A stretch of 14,352 bases of DNA from Candidatus Gallimonas intestinigallinarum (GCA_019116405.1 DXBS01000142.1:1-14352); one strand, 5' to 3'. Positions 7,046 to 13,655 are shown, counted from the first letter of the stretch. The notes: generated by a model not told the origin, from the letters alone. Program-made: numbers and translations.

Positions 7046-7832
7046 CGCTTCCCTCCGTCAAAGCGGTATGTAGTATCATCTGATACCGTTTTCCGACTTC
7101 CCCGATCGTGAGAAAGACGTTCTCATATTCTCTCGCACCGACGCGCATACGCCCGCAGACAAATACGGGGCGCTCCTCCTCCCCGTTGACCGTGCCGACG
7201 CTTATCCTTCCGACAGCCTCGGGGCGCGCGCCGAAGAGCGCAAACGCGCCGGCCGCGGAGATCACGCAGACGGGTTTTCCGCGGAACAAAAGACAGTTCC
7301 CGCTGTCCGCAAAGGCGCGCCAGGTAAGCCGTCTTGCGCCCTGTTCGAGTACGCAGACAAAGGTGTTTTGTTCGACTTTGCGGTATCGGTACAGCGCCCG
7401 CGCGCCTCTGAGCACTGCGATGAGGAAGATCCCCGCGGCGCAAAAGACGAGCGCGACGGGCGCGCGTTCGACGTAAAAGCCCGTACCGTCCGCGGTCTCG
7501 ATGCCGAAAAAGGAGTACGCCGCCGTCAACAGCCCGCCGAAGGCAAAGGTCAGCGCAAAAAATGCGATGACCGTAATGAGATACTGCCTTGCGCTCCCCC
7601 TGCTGACGGCGACCACGGCAAGCAGCGCTCCGCCCAAAAATTTGACGAGATATACCGCCCAGACGGGAAGATCCATGAGCGGAAAGACGATCGCCTGCAC
7701 GCCGCCCAGCGACGCTGCGGCGAGCAGGTTGCAAACGCGCACCCTGCCCCGCGCACACCTGAGGGCAAGAAAGAGTAGAAGCCCGTCGAGCAGGCTGTTT
7801 TCCAAAAATACCGCTTCCACATAGACGACCAT
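6864..7832 (-). CDS. spoIIGA: Sigma-E processing peptidase SpoIIGA
   Basis: 322 residues as the frame reads. SpoIIGA is a membrane aspartic protease of the sporulation septum that removes the SigE pro-peptide. The N-terminal ~140 residues carry about five hydrophobic helices ([20 protein letters not shown] onward). The soluble domain contains the active-site motif D176SGN, and [12 protein letters not shown] and the ILH segment near 253-255 close the protease fold. The start at 7832 follows GGAG and matches the family opening. Oddity: the frame misses a stop where the protein should end (about residue 258) and continues for 60 codons inside sigE as a low-complexity Gly/Ala/Arg-rich tail. A one-base shift near 7067 would give a stop at 7060-7058, just before the sigE ribosome binding site. 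The true C-terminus is therefore doubtful. Confidence 0.88.
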   Translation of the reverse strand: MVVYVEAVFLENSLLDGLLLFLALRCARGRVRVCNLLAAASLGGVQAIVFPLMDLPVWAVYLVKFLGGALLAVVAVSRGSARQYLITVIAFFALTFAFGGLLTAAYSFFGIETADGTGFYVERAPVALVFCAAGIFLIAVLRGARALYRYRKVEQNTFVCVLEQGARRLTWRAFADSGNCLLFRGKPVCVISAAGAFALFGARPEAVGRISVGTVNGEEERPVFVCGRMRVGAREYENVFLTIGEVGKRYQMILHTALTEGSDEHTGIAQTMAKQGAGRRKRHTLSVRERGAASAALGGGGRGASHEDGARGGGGDGQSQTH

Positions 7833-7852
7833 TTTCCCGCTCCGTGCCTGCC

Positions 7853-7885
7853 ATTGTAGCACCCAATCGCGCGCGAGCGATGCAA
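7853..7885 (-). promoter_or_regulatory. spoIIG operon promoter with long spacer
   Basis: On the minus strand: TTGCAT (7885-7880), 21-bp spacer, TACAAT (7858-7853) preceded by TGC. The Bacillus subtilis spoIIG promoter has a known abnormal 22-bp spacer and relies on Spo0A, so the stretched spacing here is meaningful. Confidence 0.5.
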
Positions 7886-7890
7886 GATGG

Positions 7891-7930
7891 TGTCAGACGG
7901 TGTCGAAAAAAGTCGCACCCCCTTGTCAAA
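7891..7930. promoter_or_regulatory. Cluster of Spo0A-box-like sites
   Basis: TGTCGAA (7901-7907) is an exact Spo0A box. TGTCAGA (7891-7897) and AGTCGCA (7911-7917) sit exactly 10 bp to either side, and TGTCAAA (7924-7930) follows. The 10-bp phasing equals the tandem box spacing known at Spo0A targets. The cluster begins six bp upstream of the spoIIG -35 and reaches the -35 of the divergent CBS gene. Confidence 0.6.
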
Positions 7931-7951
7931 TGGTGAAACATATGATATACT
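7923..7951 (+). promoter_or_regulatory. Extended -10 promoter of the CBS-domain gene
   Basis: -35 TTGTCA (7923-7928), 17-bp spacer, -10 TATACT (7946-7951) preceded by TGA. The -35 overlaps a Spo0A-box-like TGTCAAA. The GGAGGTG ribosome binding site is at 7958-7964. Confidence 0.6.
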
Positions 7952-7967
7952 GTCATTGGAGGTGACT

Positions 7968-8708
7968 ATGGATATATCCAATGCTTCGCGCTTTTTGCAC
8001 AGCTATAACCGCATAGAAGCGCAACTCAAGCTCATTCACGGCGTAAAGGCGGCAATGAACTTTACCGACCTCGTCAAAAAGTGCAGCGACGTCGATATCA
8101 CGGTGCGGCGGTATGCGACAGAACTCATTGACTACGGCAAACTCCGCAATGCCATTGTCCACCGCAGCGCAGGCTCCGCGGATGAGACGGTGATTGCCGT
8201 TCCCTGCGACGATGTCGTGCAGACAATCGAATTTATCGAGGCGCTGCTGTGCCGTCCGCCCCGCCTCATCGATGCGATCAAGGTCAAGCCGGTCGCCTCT
8301 GTGTTCGCAGACCGCCCCGTCATGTCCGCCGTGGAGGCGTTCCGCGAAAAATGGCAAAAGTCGCTGGTCGTGTACGATCACGGAACGATGGTGGGCGTCA
8401 TCAACTCCTACGGGCTGTATGCCGAGATCGAGGCGCGCTACCGCTCGGGCGAGGATCTCAACCACTTCTTCGCCAAGACGCCCGTGCGGGATATCCTGCA
8501 TGAATCGGTTCTGGAGCGCTACGTCATCATGAGTCAGGACGCGACCGTCTTTGAGGTGTTCGTCGCCTTTGAGGAAAAGAAGAACCTGCTGGCGGTCATC
8601 GTCACCGAGCACGGCGTATTCGGAGAAAAGGCACTGAGCATCATCACCCCTTCCGACTTCCCGCGCATCAACCGCTATCTGGAAAGCTACAACGCAAAGC
8701 CGTTCTGA
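7968..8708 (+). CDS. CBS-domain pair protein with HEPN-like N-terminus
   Basis: 246 residues, soluble. Residues 105-155 and 172-232 have the pattern of two CBS motifs (VMSAVEAFREKWQKSLVVYD ... MVGVINSYGLY; DATVFEVFVAFEEKKNLLAVIV), which together usually bind adenine nucleotides. The N-terminal ~95 residues are helical and contain R60NAIVH65, matching the RNxxxH signature of HEPN domains; catalytic HEPN proteins are RNases, but many relatives are inactive. The start at 7968 is fixed by GGAGGTG; an open extension back to 7887 covers the promoter. It is divergent from spoIIGA, with Spo0A-like boxes between them. No intrinsic terminator is evident before the next promoter. The HEPN reading is tentative; the CBS reading is firm. 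Confidence 0.72.
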   Translation: MDISNASRFLHSYNRIEAQLKLIHGVKAAMNFTDLVKKCSDVDITVRRYATELIDYGKLRNAIVHRSAGSADETVIAVPCDDVVQTIEFIEALLCRPPRLIDAIKVKPVASVFADRPVMSAVEAFREKWQKSLVVYDHGTMVGVINSYGLYAEIEARYRSGEDLNHFFAKTPVRDILHESVLERYVIMSQDATVFEVFVAFEEKKNLLAVIVTEHGVFGEKALSIITPSDFPRINRYLESYNAKPF

Positions 8709-8762
8709 CGCCTCATTTTTTCTCGATTCTGACCACTCTTGGGACATAAGAAAAAAAGTTAC

Positions 8763-8781
8763 AAAAAATTAAAAATTTTTT
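8763..8781 (+). repeat. AT-only inverted repeat upstream of a strong promoter
   Basis: AAAAAATT-AAA-AATTTTTT lies 11 bp before the -35 box at 8793. It could act as a UP element for that promoter or as a weak terminator for the CBS gene; the sequence does not decide. Confidence 0.4.
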
Positions 8782-8792
8782 CAGCAAAACTA

Positions 8793-8820
8793 TTGACAAG
8801 TGTAAAATTCATGCTATAAT
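8793..8820 (+). promoter_or_regulatory. Very strong sigma-A promoter of the putative large RNA
   Basis: Consensus -35 TTGACA (8793-8798), 16-bp spacer, consensus -10 TATAAT (8815-8820) preceded by TGC, with an AT-rich tract upstream. The transcript would start near 8827. No gene with a ribosome binding site follows for more than 1 kb. Confidence 0.8.
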
Positions 8821-8826
8821 AAAGGC

Positions 8827-9535
8827 ACAACAAGGGAGTAACCCAAGGCAATCCAATCAAAAGGAAAGGCGAAAGGAAACTCAATAAAACCTGACTTGAA
8901 CAAATTGAAACTTTTATCGCAAAGTATCTTCTGCGGGACGATTTCCAAGCAAATCGGATGCAATGCGAAAGAAGTGAAAGGAAATTCAGATCAGGAAATA
9001 AAAAGAGAGCTTTCGACAACCGGATGAAAGGTGAAGCATTCCACCCGCAGACAACTGTTTTGCGTACGAAAACGATCGGGAAAGCAATCCGAAGGAACTC
9101 CACTCGTTGCGTGGGTTTTCACATCAAGATCTCTTATCGGACCAAACAAGGATCATCTCAAGAGACAAAAAGATGAATGAAGTTAAATGCTGGAATCAGA
9201 AATCCAAATCTCATCTGAGGAGGCAAAAGACGGAAGCATCGGTTTTTGAGACGAAACATTATCCGAAAGCTGATTGATGGAAAATGGTAAAACATTGAAA
9301 ATCAAAGCAGCAAAGATGACTCCCCTATCGAGGTCAGAAAAGAGAGAAGCGATCCGCCAAAGGGAAAGAAACTTTCTTATCAAAGGTCAGGGATTCAACC
9401 AACAAGAACGAAAGGAATTCGGTTGAAAAGTGTAAGTCGACCCGAGAATGAGAACTTTTCGGAATAACGGATTGAAAACGATGGGCAAACGCCACGAAAA
9501 TAGAGGCGTATCCCAAGATACGCCTCTTACTTTTT
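8827..9535 (+). ncRNA. Putative large structured non-coding RNA, family unknown
   Basis: About 700 nt between a near-perfect promoter and a strong terminator, with no convincing ORF on either strand. The plus strand is purine-rich with many GAAA and GGAAA segments between short helices. Helices I can pair by eye: CGATTT/AAATCG (about 8939-8956); a long-range 8-bp helix TCTGCGGG (8930-8937) with CCCGCAGA (9044-9051); GTTTT/AAAAC (9057-9073); CCAC/GTGG (9100-9114); TCTCTT/AAGAGA (9130-9165); GAAAG/CTTTC (9364-9376); TTCAACC (9394-9400) with GGTTGAA (9421-9427); and CCGAGAA/TTTTCGG (about 9432-9453). GAAAGGAA-type segments recur near 8872, 8986 and 9409. Size and style recall large ornate RNAs such as ROOL, GOLLD or OLE, but I cannot assign a family from memory. 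A degenerate region is the main alternative. Confidence 0.55.
9502..9535 (+). terminator. Strong intrinsic terminator of the putative large RNA
   Basis: Perfect 11-bp stem (AGAGGCGTATC/GATACGCCTCT) with loop CCAA, followed after TAC by T5. It is followed directly by a degenerate repeat array. Confidence 0.88.
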
Positions 9536-9544
9536 GTGGTGACT

Positions 9545-9690
9545 CCCCTTTTCGTGCTGGACTGTATATAGGCGAGCCACACTTTCTCGCGGGACATGTA
9601 CATAGGTGGAGGAATGCCCTTTCTCGCGAGGCTGTGTGTAATTGCCCCCCTTTCACGGGACATAGCGCAAGCGAAGATAGTCCCTTTTGC
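9545..9690. repeat. Array of degenerate ~34-bp repeats
   Basis: A core of the form CCCTTTCTCGCGGGACAT recurs in degraded form five times; its TTT starts at 9549, 9583, 9620, 9651 and 9685 (spacings 34, 37, 31 and 34). CTTTCTCGCG is exact in units 2 and 3, and GGGACAT is shared by units 2 and 4. Apparent ORFs on both strands here are by-products of the repeats. The units are too divergent for CRISPR, and no cas gene is nearby. Confidence 0.5.
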
Positions 9691-9734
9691 CAAGGTTCCG
9701 CGCAGAACGCAAATATAAATTCCGCTATCAATTT

Positions 9735-9767
9735 GCGCGCCCGCTGTTTTTCAAACGGCGGGCGCGC
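9735..9767 (+). terminator. Long GC-rich hairpin, possible terminator
   Basis: GCGCGCCCGC (9735-9744) pairs perfectly with GCGGGCGCGC (9758-9767), and an inner GTTT/AAAC helix extends it to about 15 bp. The following sequence is T-rich (TTATGTTTCTT) but not a clean T-tract. It marks the switch from GC-rich to very AT-rich DNA. Confidence 0.5.
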
Positions 9768-9837
9768 TGCTTATGTTTCTTAGCACTATATCAATCTATA
9801 TAAATATTGGAGTAAAAGAATTTACTTCTATACACTT

Positions 9838-9857
9838 ATGATAATCAATGATAATTA
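9838..9857. repeat. 10-bp direct repeat upstream of the island promoter
   Basis: ATGATAATCA (9838-9847) is followed directly by ATGATAATTA (9848-9857), one mismatch. A related ATGATACTAT overlaps the -10 region (9911-9920). The flanking 9781-9890 is AT-rich and otherwise holds only a small AGTAAA/TTTACT hairpin (9811-9826). A possible operator; no regulator can be named. Confidence 0.3.
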
Positions 9858-9891
9858 TATGTAAAAATAATAACTTATTTTATCAAAACAG

Positions 9892-9920
9892 TTGACAGTT
9901 TCTAATTTTTATGATACTAT
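9892..9920 (+). promoter_or_regulatory. Promoter of the three-gene island
   Basis: Consensus -35 TTGACA (9892-9897), 17-bp spacer, -10 TACTAT (9915-9920) preceded by TGA. A near-perfect AAGGAGGT ribosome binding site follows at 9928-9935. Confidence 0.7.
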
Positions 9921-9940
9921 ATGTAAAAAGGAGGTAAAAT

Positions 9941-10462
9941 ATGGATAATACAAGTATTATACTAGAATTGCTTGCGCGAATCCAAAAGTTAGAACAACAA
10001 GTTCTGGCATTACAATCCACCCTTTCAACTCTGCAAAGCAGCAACACAGCAGCCACCAAGGAACCAAATGACTTTGCCATGTCTATAAAAGCCAGGGAAC
10101 ATTCAGAAGAAGTAAGACGGCGAGATACAACAAAATACCTTTTCAACGGCATCGTCTATTCCAAAAATAGGCTTGTGTTGGCAATTGTACAAGATTATGT
10201 AAAAAATAATCCCATCTCATTTGATGAATTATCCGCCACCTTTCACCCCTCTTTACAAGGCTCGATCGGAGTGGTGGAACGTGCTGAAGTCGCAAAGAAG
10301 CGATCAGATTATCAAGTCCGCTATTTTACAGAAAAAAATGAAATACTTACTTTGACAGATGGACAAGCCTGTGTCTGTAATCAATGGGGCATCCTCAATA
10401 TTCCCCGCTTTGTACAGAGGGCAAAAGAACTGGGATACGACATTCAAGAAATAAAACGATAA
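9941..10462 (+). CDS. Coiled-coil protein of unknown function, first gene of the island
   Basis: 173 residues, no signal peptide or membrane helix. Residues 7-34 form a leucine-rich coiled coil, likely for dimerisation, and a polar linker follows to about 62. Residues 64-172 look like one compact domain: a helix (LVLAIVQDYVKN), SFDELSATFHPSLQGSIGVV, RYF, then a strand-helix ending (LTDGQACVCNQWGILNI, RAKELGYDI). I have a faint memory of this C-terminal module in small proteins near restriction genes, but I cannot name a family. The start has an excellent ribosome binding site. The base composition is clearly AT-richer than the flanking housekeeping genes. The next gene follows after 14 bp, its ribosome binding site overlapping this stop codon, so they form an operon. 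Confidence 0.7.
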   Translation: MDNTSIILELLARIQKLEQQVLALQSTLSTLQSSNTAATKEPNDFAMSIKAREHSEEVRRRDTTKYLFNGIVYSKNRLVLAIVQDYVKNNPISFDELSATFHPSLQGSIGVVERAEVAKKRSDYQVRYFTEKNEILTLTDGQACVCNQWGILNIPRFVQRAKELGYDIQEIKR

Positions 10463-10476
10463 GGAGACGAATACAT

Positions 10477-10932
10477 ATGAAGCACTCTATTGATCTACAA
10501 GACTTTTGGCACACTTTTGAGCAAATTTTAATAGAAAACGGCGAACCGTTCAAAATCATTCATGAAAATGCGAGTAAAGGAATACAAACGCACTATGCAA
10601 ATGTCAATAAACTGAAAATCAGAAATAATAATTGCGTGGATATCAGTTTGGTCAGAAGAAGCAATTTCTTGAGAGTTGGGCTCTATATTTACGATAAGAA
10701 CAGTTCTGTCGGCAAATGCATACTTGCAAACAGACAGGCGATCAATGCAAAACTTTCCTTTGCCCCGGACTGGGAATGGGGCGTCAGGAATGTAAATACC
10801 TTATGGGTCGTGAAAAAGTTCCCTATCGATGATATGTCGTGCAGAGAACTCATCGAAGAAGCATTGCCCATCATCATGGAGTTTATCGGCATCGCAAAAG
10901 AATACGGACAAAACTATTTCTTTGATTTTTAA
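10477..10932 (+). CDS. DUF4268-like protein
   Basis: 151 residues, soluble. The pattern FWHTFEQIL near the N-terminus, then VDISLVRR, LRVGLYIYDK, a long helix with ANRQAINAKLSF, WEWGV, and a terminal helix with LPIIMEFIGIAKEYG resembles DUF4268, a domain found alone or at the end of larger proteins around restriction and other defence genes and suspected to be nuclease-related. No established catalytic motif is visible to me. ATG 10477 is preferred because AGGAG lies ten bases upstream and the family pattern begins at once; an upstream open stretch to 10384 overlaps the previous gene. The next gene begins five bases after this stop. AT-rich like its operon partners. Assigned from memory of the family pattern, not a search. 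Confidence 0.6.
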   Translation: MKHSIDLQDFWHTFEQILIENGEPFKIIHENASKGIQTHYANVNKLKIRNNNCVDISLVRRSNFLRVGLYIYDKNSSVGKCILANRQAINAKLSFAPDWEWGVRNVNTLWVVKKFPIDDMSCRELIEEALPIIMEFIGIAKEYGQNYFFDF

Positions 10933-10937
10933 GGCAT

Positions 10938-11372
10938 ATGATAAAAGCGATTTTTTTGGATATTGACGGGGTCGTTTGTCTACATAGTCCGAAAAAACCA
11001 AACGATGAAGAAACCTTCGACGCAGACAGTTGTTCGCGCTTAAAGGAAACAATCGATCAAACAGGATGCAAACTTGTATTATCCAGCACATGGAGATTGT
11101 TCGACGAAAGCATTCGCGATATGCTGGAACAGTTCAAAAAGTTTGGCATTTCTAAAGAGCATTTTTTAGGAAAGACTCCTTTGCACGACGAACGCGGCGA
11201 GGAAATCTTGGCATACCTGAGTGAGCATCCGCAAATCGTTACCTATATTGCACTCGACGATCAACCCTTTCCGCGTTCTAAGTTTCCAAACGACAGACTG
11301 ATTATGACGCAATGCGACTCAGGTATTACAGAAGAAATCAAGCAATTGTGCATCGAAAAGCTAAGTACATAA
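10938..11372 (+). CDS. HAD-superfamily phosphatase of the RNA-repair (HAD_SAK) type
   Basis: 144 residues. The N-terminus MIKAIFLDIDGVV carries the HAD motif I aspartates D8 and D10, LVLSSTWR (47-53) the motif II serine, and IALDDQPF the motif IV acidic pair D107/D108. The order FLDIDGV, TGCKLVLSSTWR, GKTP, ERGEEI, LDD matches the small HAD domain family named for 'Swiss Army Knife' RNA-repair proteins, predicted to act on phosphorylated RNA ends. It has almost no cap domain, consistent with a macromolecular substrate. Only a weak AAGG lies before ATG 10938, so translation is probably coupled to the preceding gene. It is the last gene of the operon, followed by a strong terminator. Phosphatase fold likely; RNA-repair role inferred from the family. 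Confidence 0.7.
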   Translation: MIKAIFLDIDGVVCLHSPKKPNDEETFDADSCSRLKETIDQTGCKLVLSSTWRLFDESIRDMLEQFKKFGISKEHFLGKTPLHDERGEEILAYLSEHPQIVTYIALDDQPFPRSKFPNDRLIMTQCDSGITEEIKQLCIEKLST

Positions 11373-11405
11373 AAAACAGGCGGCGCTGTGTGCGCCGCCG
11401 TTTTT
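11371..11405. terminator. Bidirectional intrinsic terminator
   Basis: Perfect 8-bp GC stem (GGCGGCGC/GCGCCGCC, 11379-11386/11392-11399), with T5 on the plus side and T6 on the minus side. It separates the convergent island operon and nfnB. Confidence 0.88.
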
Positions 11406-11416
11406 CCTTACCAATC

Positions 11417-12811
11417 TTATTTGCCCTGAATGTACTCGTCGATCGCCTTGGCGGCAACCTTGCCCGCGCCCATGGCGAGGATTACGGTCGCTGCGCCCGT
11501 GACGGCGTCGCCGCCCGCGTACACGCCCTCAAGGCTGGTCTTGCCGTTCTCGTCCGTGACGATCTCGCCGCGGCGCTGCGTCTCCAGTCCCGGCGTCGTC
11601 TGCTTTAAGAGCGGGTTGGGCGATGTGCCCAGCGCCATGATGACGCAGTTGACGTCCATCGTGAACTCGCTCCCGGGGACCTCGACGGGACGGCGGCGCC
11701 CGGAGGCATCCGGCTCCCCCAGCGTCATCTGAATGCACTTGAGCCCGACGACGTTGTCGTCCTTGTCCGTCTGGATCTCGACGGGGTTGGTGAGCAGTTT
11801 GAAGATGATCTCCTCTTCCTTGGCGTGCTCGACCTCCTCGCGGCGGGCGGGCAATTCCGCCTCCGAGCGGCGGTAGACGATATACACCGTTTCCGCGCCA
11901 AGACGCTTTGCGCATCTTGCGGCGTCCATCGCGACGTTTCCGCCGCCCACGACGGCGATACGCTTTGCGTGCAGGATGGGCGTCTCGCTCCCCTCCTCGT
12001 ACGCCTTCATGAGGTTGGTGCGCGTGAGGTACTCATTCGCGGAGAACACGCCCTTTGCGCCCTCTCCGGGAATGCCCATGAACCTGGGAAGTCCCGCGCC
12101 CGTGCCGAGGAACACCGCCTCGAAGCCGTACTCCTCTTTGAGTTCCTCGATCGTGAGCACTCTGCCGATGACGGAGTCCGTCTCAATCTTCACGCCGAGC
12201 GCCTTCAGCCCGTCCACTTCGCGGCGGACGATGTCCTTGGGCAGACGGAATTCGGGGATGCCGTAGACGAGGACGCCGCCCGCAACGTGCAGTGCCTCAA
12301 AGACGGTGACGTCATACCCGCGCTTGGCAAGATCGCCCGCACAGGTGAGCCCCGCAGGGCCCGACCCGACGACCGCGACTTTGTGCCCGTTGCTCTGAGG
12401 TTTAACAGGCGCGGCGCTGCCGTTCTTCATATGCCAGTCTGCGACGAAGCGCTCCAGCCTGCCGATGCCGACCGGCTCACCCTTGATGCCGCGCGTACAC
12501 TTGCCCTCGCACTGCGTCTCCTGCGGGCAGACCCTGCCGCAGACCGCGGGCAACGAGGAGGTGCGCTGGATGACCTCGTACGCCTCCTCAAACTTCCCCT
12601 CCGCGACGAGCGCGATAAAGGCGGGAATGTCCACCGCGACAGGACAGCCCGCCACGCAGGGCTTGTTCTTGCAGTGCACGCAGCGCTTGGCTTCCTCGAT
12701 GGCGGTCGCCTCGTCATAGCCGAGCGCGACTTCCTTGAAATTTTTATTGCGGACTAAGGGATCCTGCGAGGGCATCGGGTGCTTCTTGGGATCCATGTTG
12801 AATGCGGGCAT
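11417..12811 (-). CDS. NADPH-dependent oxidoreductase, NfnB / glutamate synthase small-subunit type
   Basis: 464 residues. The N-terminal domain binds two [4Fe-4S] clusters (C44, C47, C52, C56 and C91, C95, C101, C105). An FAD Rossmann motif (GSGPAGL, 149-155) and an NADP-type motif (GGGNVAMD, 289-296) follow, and GGDAVTGAATVILAMGAG near the C-terminus closes the FAD site. The architecture is shared by GltD/GltA-type proteins and by NfnB, the large subunit of the NADH-dependent ferredoxin:NADP oxidoreductase. The NfnA-like gene next to it argues for NfnB: the complex bifurcates electrons from NADPH to ferredoxin and NAD. ATG 12811 follows GGAGG by nine bases, and the NfnA stop is one base upstream, so translation is coupled. 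An open extension to 12877 lies inside the upstream gene. Confidence 0.88.
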   Translation of the reverse strand: MPAFNMDPKKHPMPSQDPLVRNKNFKEVALGYDEATAIEEAKRCVHCKNKPCVAGCPVAVDIPAFIALVAEGKFEEAYEVIQRTSSLPAVCGRVCPQETQCEGKCTRGIKGEPVGIGRLERFVADWHMKNGSAAPVKPQSNGHKVAVVGSGPAGLTCAGDLAKRGYDVTVFEALHVAGGVLVYGIPEFRLPKDIVRREVDGLKALGVKIETDSVIGRVLTIEELKEEYGFEAVFLGTGAGLPRFMGIPGEGAKGVFSANEYLTRTNLMKAYEEGSETPILHAKRIAVVGGGNVAMDAARCAKRLGAETVYIVYRRSEAELPARREEVEHAKEEEIIFKLLTNPVEIQTDKDDNVVGLKCIQMTLGEPDASGRRRPVEVPGSEFTMDVNCVIMALGTSPNPLLKQTTPGLETQRRGEIVTDENGKTSLEGVYAGGDAVTGAATVILAMGAGKVAAKAIDEYIQGK

Positions 12812-12812
12812 T

Positions 12813-13655
12813 TCAGTTGACCTCCTTCTTGAAGAGATTGCAGTGCTTCTCGCGCGCCTTTGCCTCAAATTCGACATAGGTGCGCGAACGCTTCATCGCC
12901 TCGTCAAAGTCGATGAGATGGGCGTCAAAATCGGGGCCGTCCACGCAGGCGAACTTCATTTCGCCGCCCACGGTGACGCGGCAGCAGCCGCACATGCCCG
13001 TGCCGTCGATCATGATGGGATTCATGCTGGCGATCGTCCTGATGCCGTACGGCTTGGTCGCCGCCGCGACAAACTTCATCATGATGAGAGGGCCGATCGT
13101 GATGACCGCGTCAAAGGTCTCGCCGCTCTCTAAAAGGCGGTTGAGCGGCACGCAGACGTTGCCCTTTTCGCCATATGAGCCGTCGTCCGTCATCATATAG
13201 AAGCGGTCGCTGCAGGCTTTGAACTCCTCTTCCAGAATGACGAGATCCTGATTGCGGAAACCCACGATGGAGGTGACCTGCGTCCCCTGTTCGTGCAGTG
13301 CGCGCGCGACGGGCAGGGCGATCGCACAGCCCACGCCGCCGCCCACGACGGCGACCTTTTTCAGCCCTTCAATGTGCGTGGGCGTCCCGAGCGGACCGAC
13401 AAAGTCGGCAATATAACCGCCCTGCGGCAGCGTTGCGAGCGTCATCGTCGCGCCGCCGACGATCTGGAAGATGATCGTAACCAGCCCCGCTTCCCTGTCG
13501 CAGCCGGCAACGGTGAGCGGGATGCGCTCGCCGCGCTCATCGGCGCGGAGGATGATAAACTGCCCTGCCTTTGCCTTTTTGGCAATGAGAGGTGCCCTGA
13601 CGTCCATCCGCATGACGGTGGGATTGAGCGCCTCTTTTTTAACGATCTCGAACAT
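12813..13655 (-). CDS. Ferredoxin-NADP reductase subunit, NfnA type
   Basis: 280 residues. Residues 1-95 form the FAD-binding beta barrel of ferredoxin reductase-like flavoproteins, and 101-200 the NAD-binding lobe (VAVVGGGVGCAIALPVARAL). The C-terminal DGTGMCGCCRVTV ... FACVDGP (C222, C224, C225, C237) is the [2Fe-2S] segment typical of NfnA and related sulfide dehydrogenase and dihydroorotate dehydrogenase electron-transfer subunits. With NfnB it balances NADPH, NADH and ferredoxin in anaerobes. I start it at 13655 (FEIVKKEALNPTV, the family opening). A longer start at 13691 is ruled out because the consensus promoter would begin transcription near 13687. AGGA lies four bases upstream of the ATG. 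A DHOD electron-transfer subunit is less likely given the NfnB partner. Confidence 0.88.
   Translation of the reverse strand: MFEIVKKEALNPTVMRMDVRAPLIAKKAKAGQFIILRADERGERIPLTVAGCDREAGLVTIIFQIVGGATMTLATLPQGGYIADFVGPLGTPTHIEGLKKVAVVGGGVGCAIALPVARALHEQGTQVTSIVGFRNQDLVILEEEFKACSDRFYMMTDDGSYGEKGNVCVPLNRLLESGETFDAVITIGPLIMMKFVAAATKPYGIRTIASMNPIMIDGTGMCGCCRVTVGGEMKFACVDGPDFDAHLIDFDEAMKRSRTYVEFEAKAREKHCNLFKKEVN

Noticed and set aside
7953..8747. A 264-codon minus-strand open frame
   Set aside because: Antisense to the CBS-domain gene; it has no recognisable domain.
8958..9176. A 72-codon plus-strand open frame inside the putative RNA
   Set aside because: No good ribosome binding site, basic low-complexity product; the local hairpins explain the sequence better.
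8827..9535. tmRNA, RNase P RNA, or group II intron
   Set aside because: No tRNA-like ends, no P RNA core that I can recognise, no intron domain V or reverse transcriptase.
9545..9690. CRISPR array
   Set aside because: Repeats are too divergent, spacing is irregular, and there are no cas genes.
9334..9783. Open frames of 111-119 codons on both strands
   Set aside because: They span the terminator and the degenerate repeats; the reading is a by-product of repeated sequence.
9838..9857. Fur box
   Set aside because: GATAAT occurs twice, but as direct repeats and without the inverted 7-1-7 half-site.
11825..12757. A 310-codon plus-strand open frame
   Set aside because: Antisense to the NfnB gene, whose cluster and Rossmann motifs are unmistakable.
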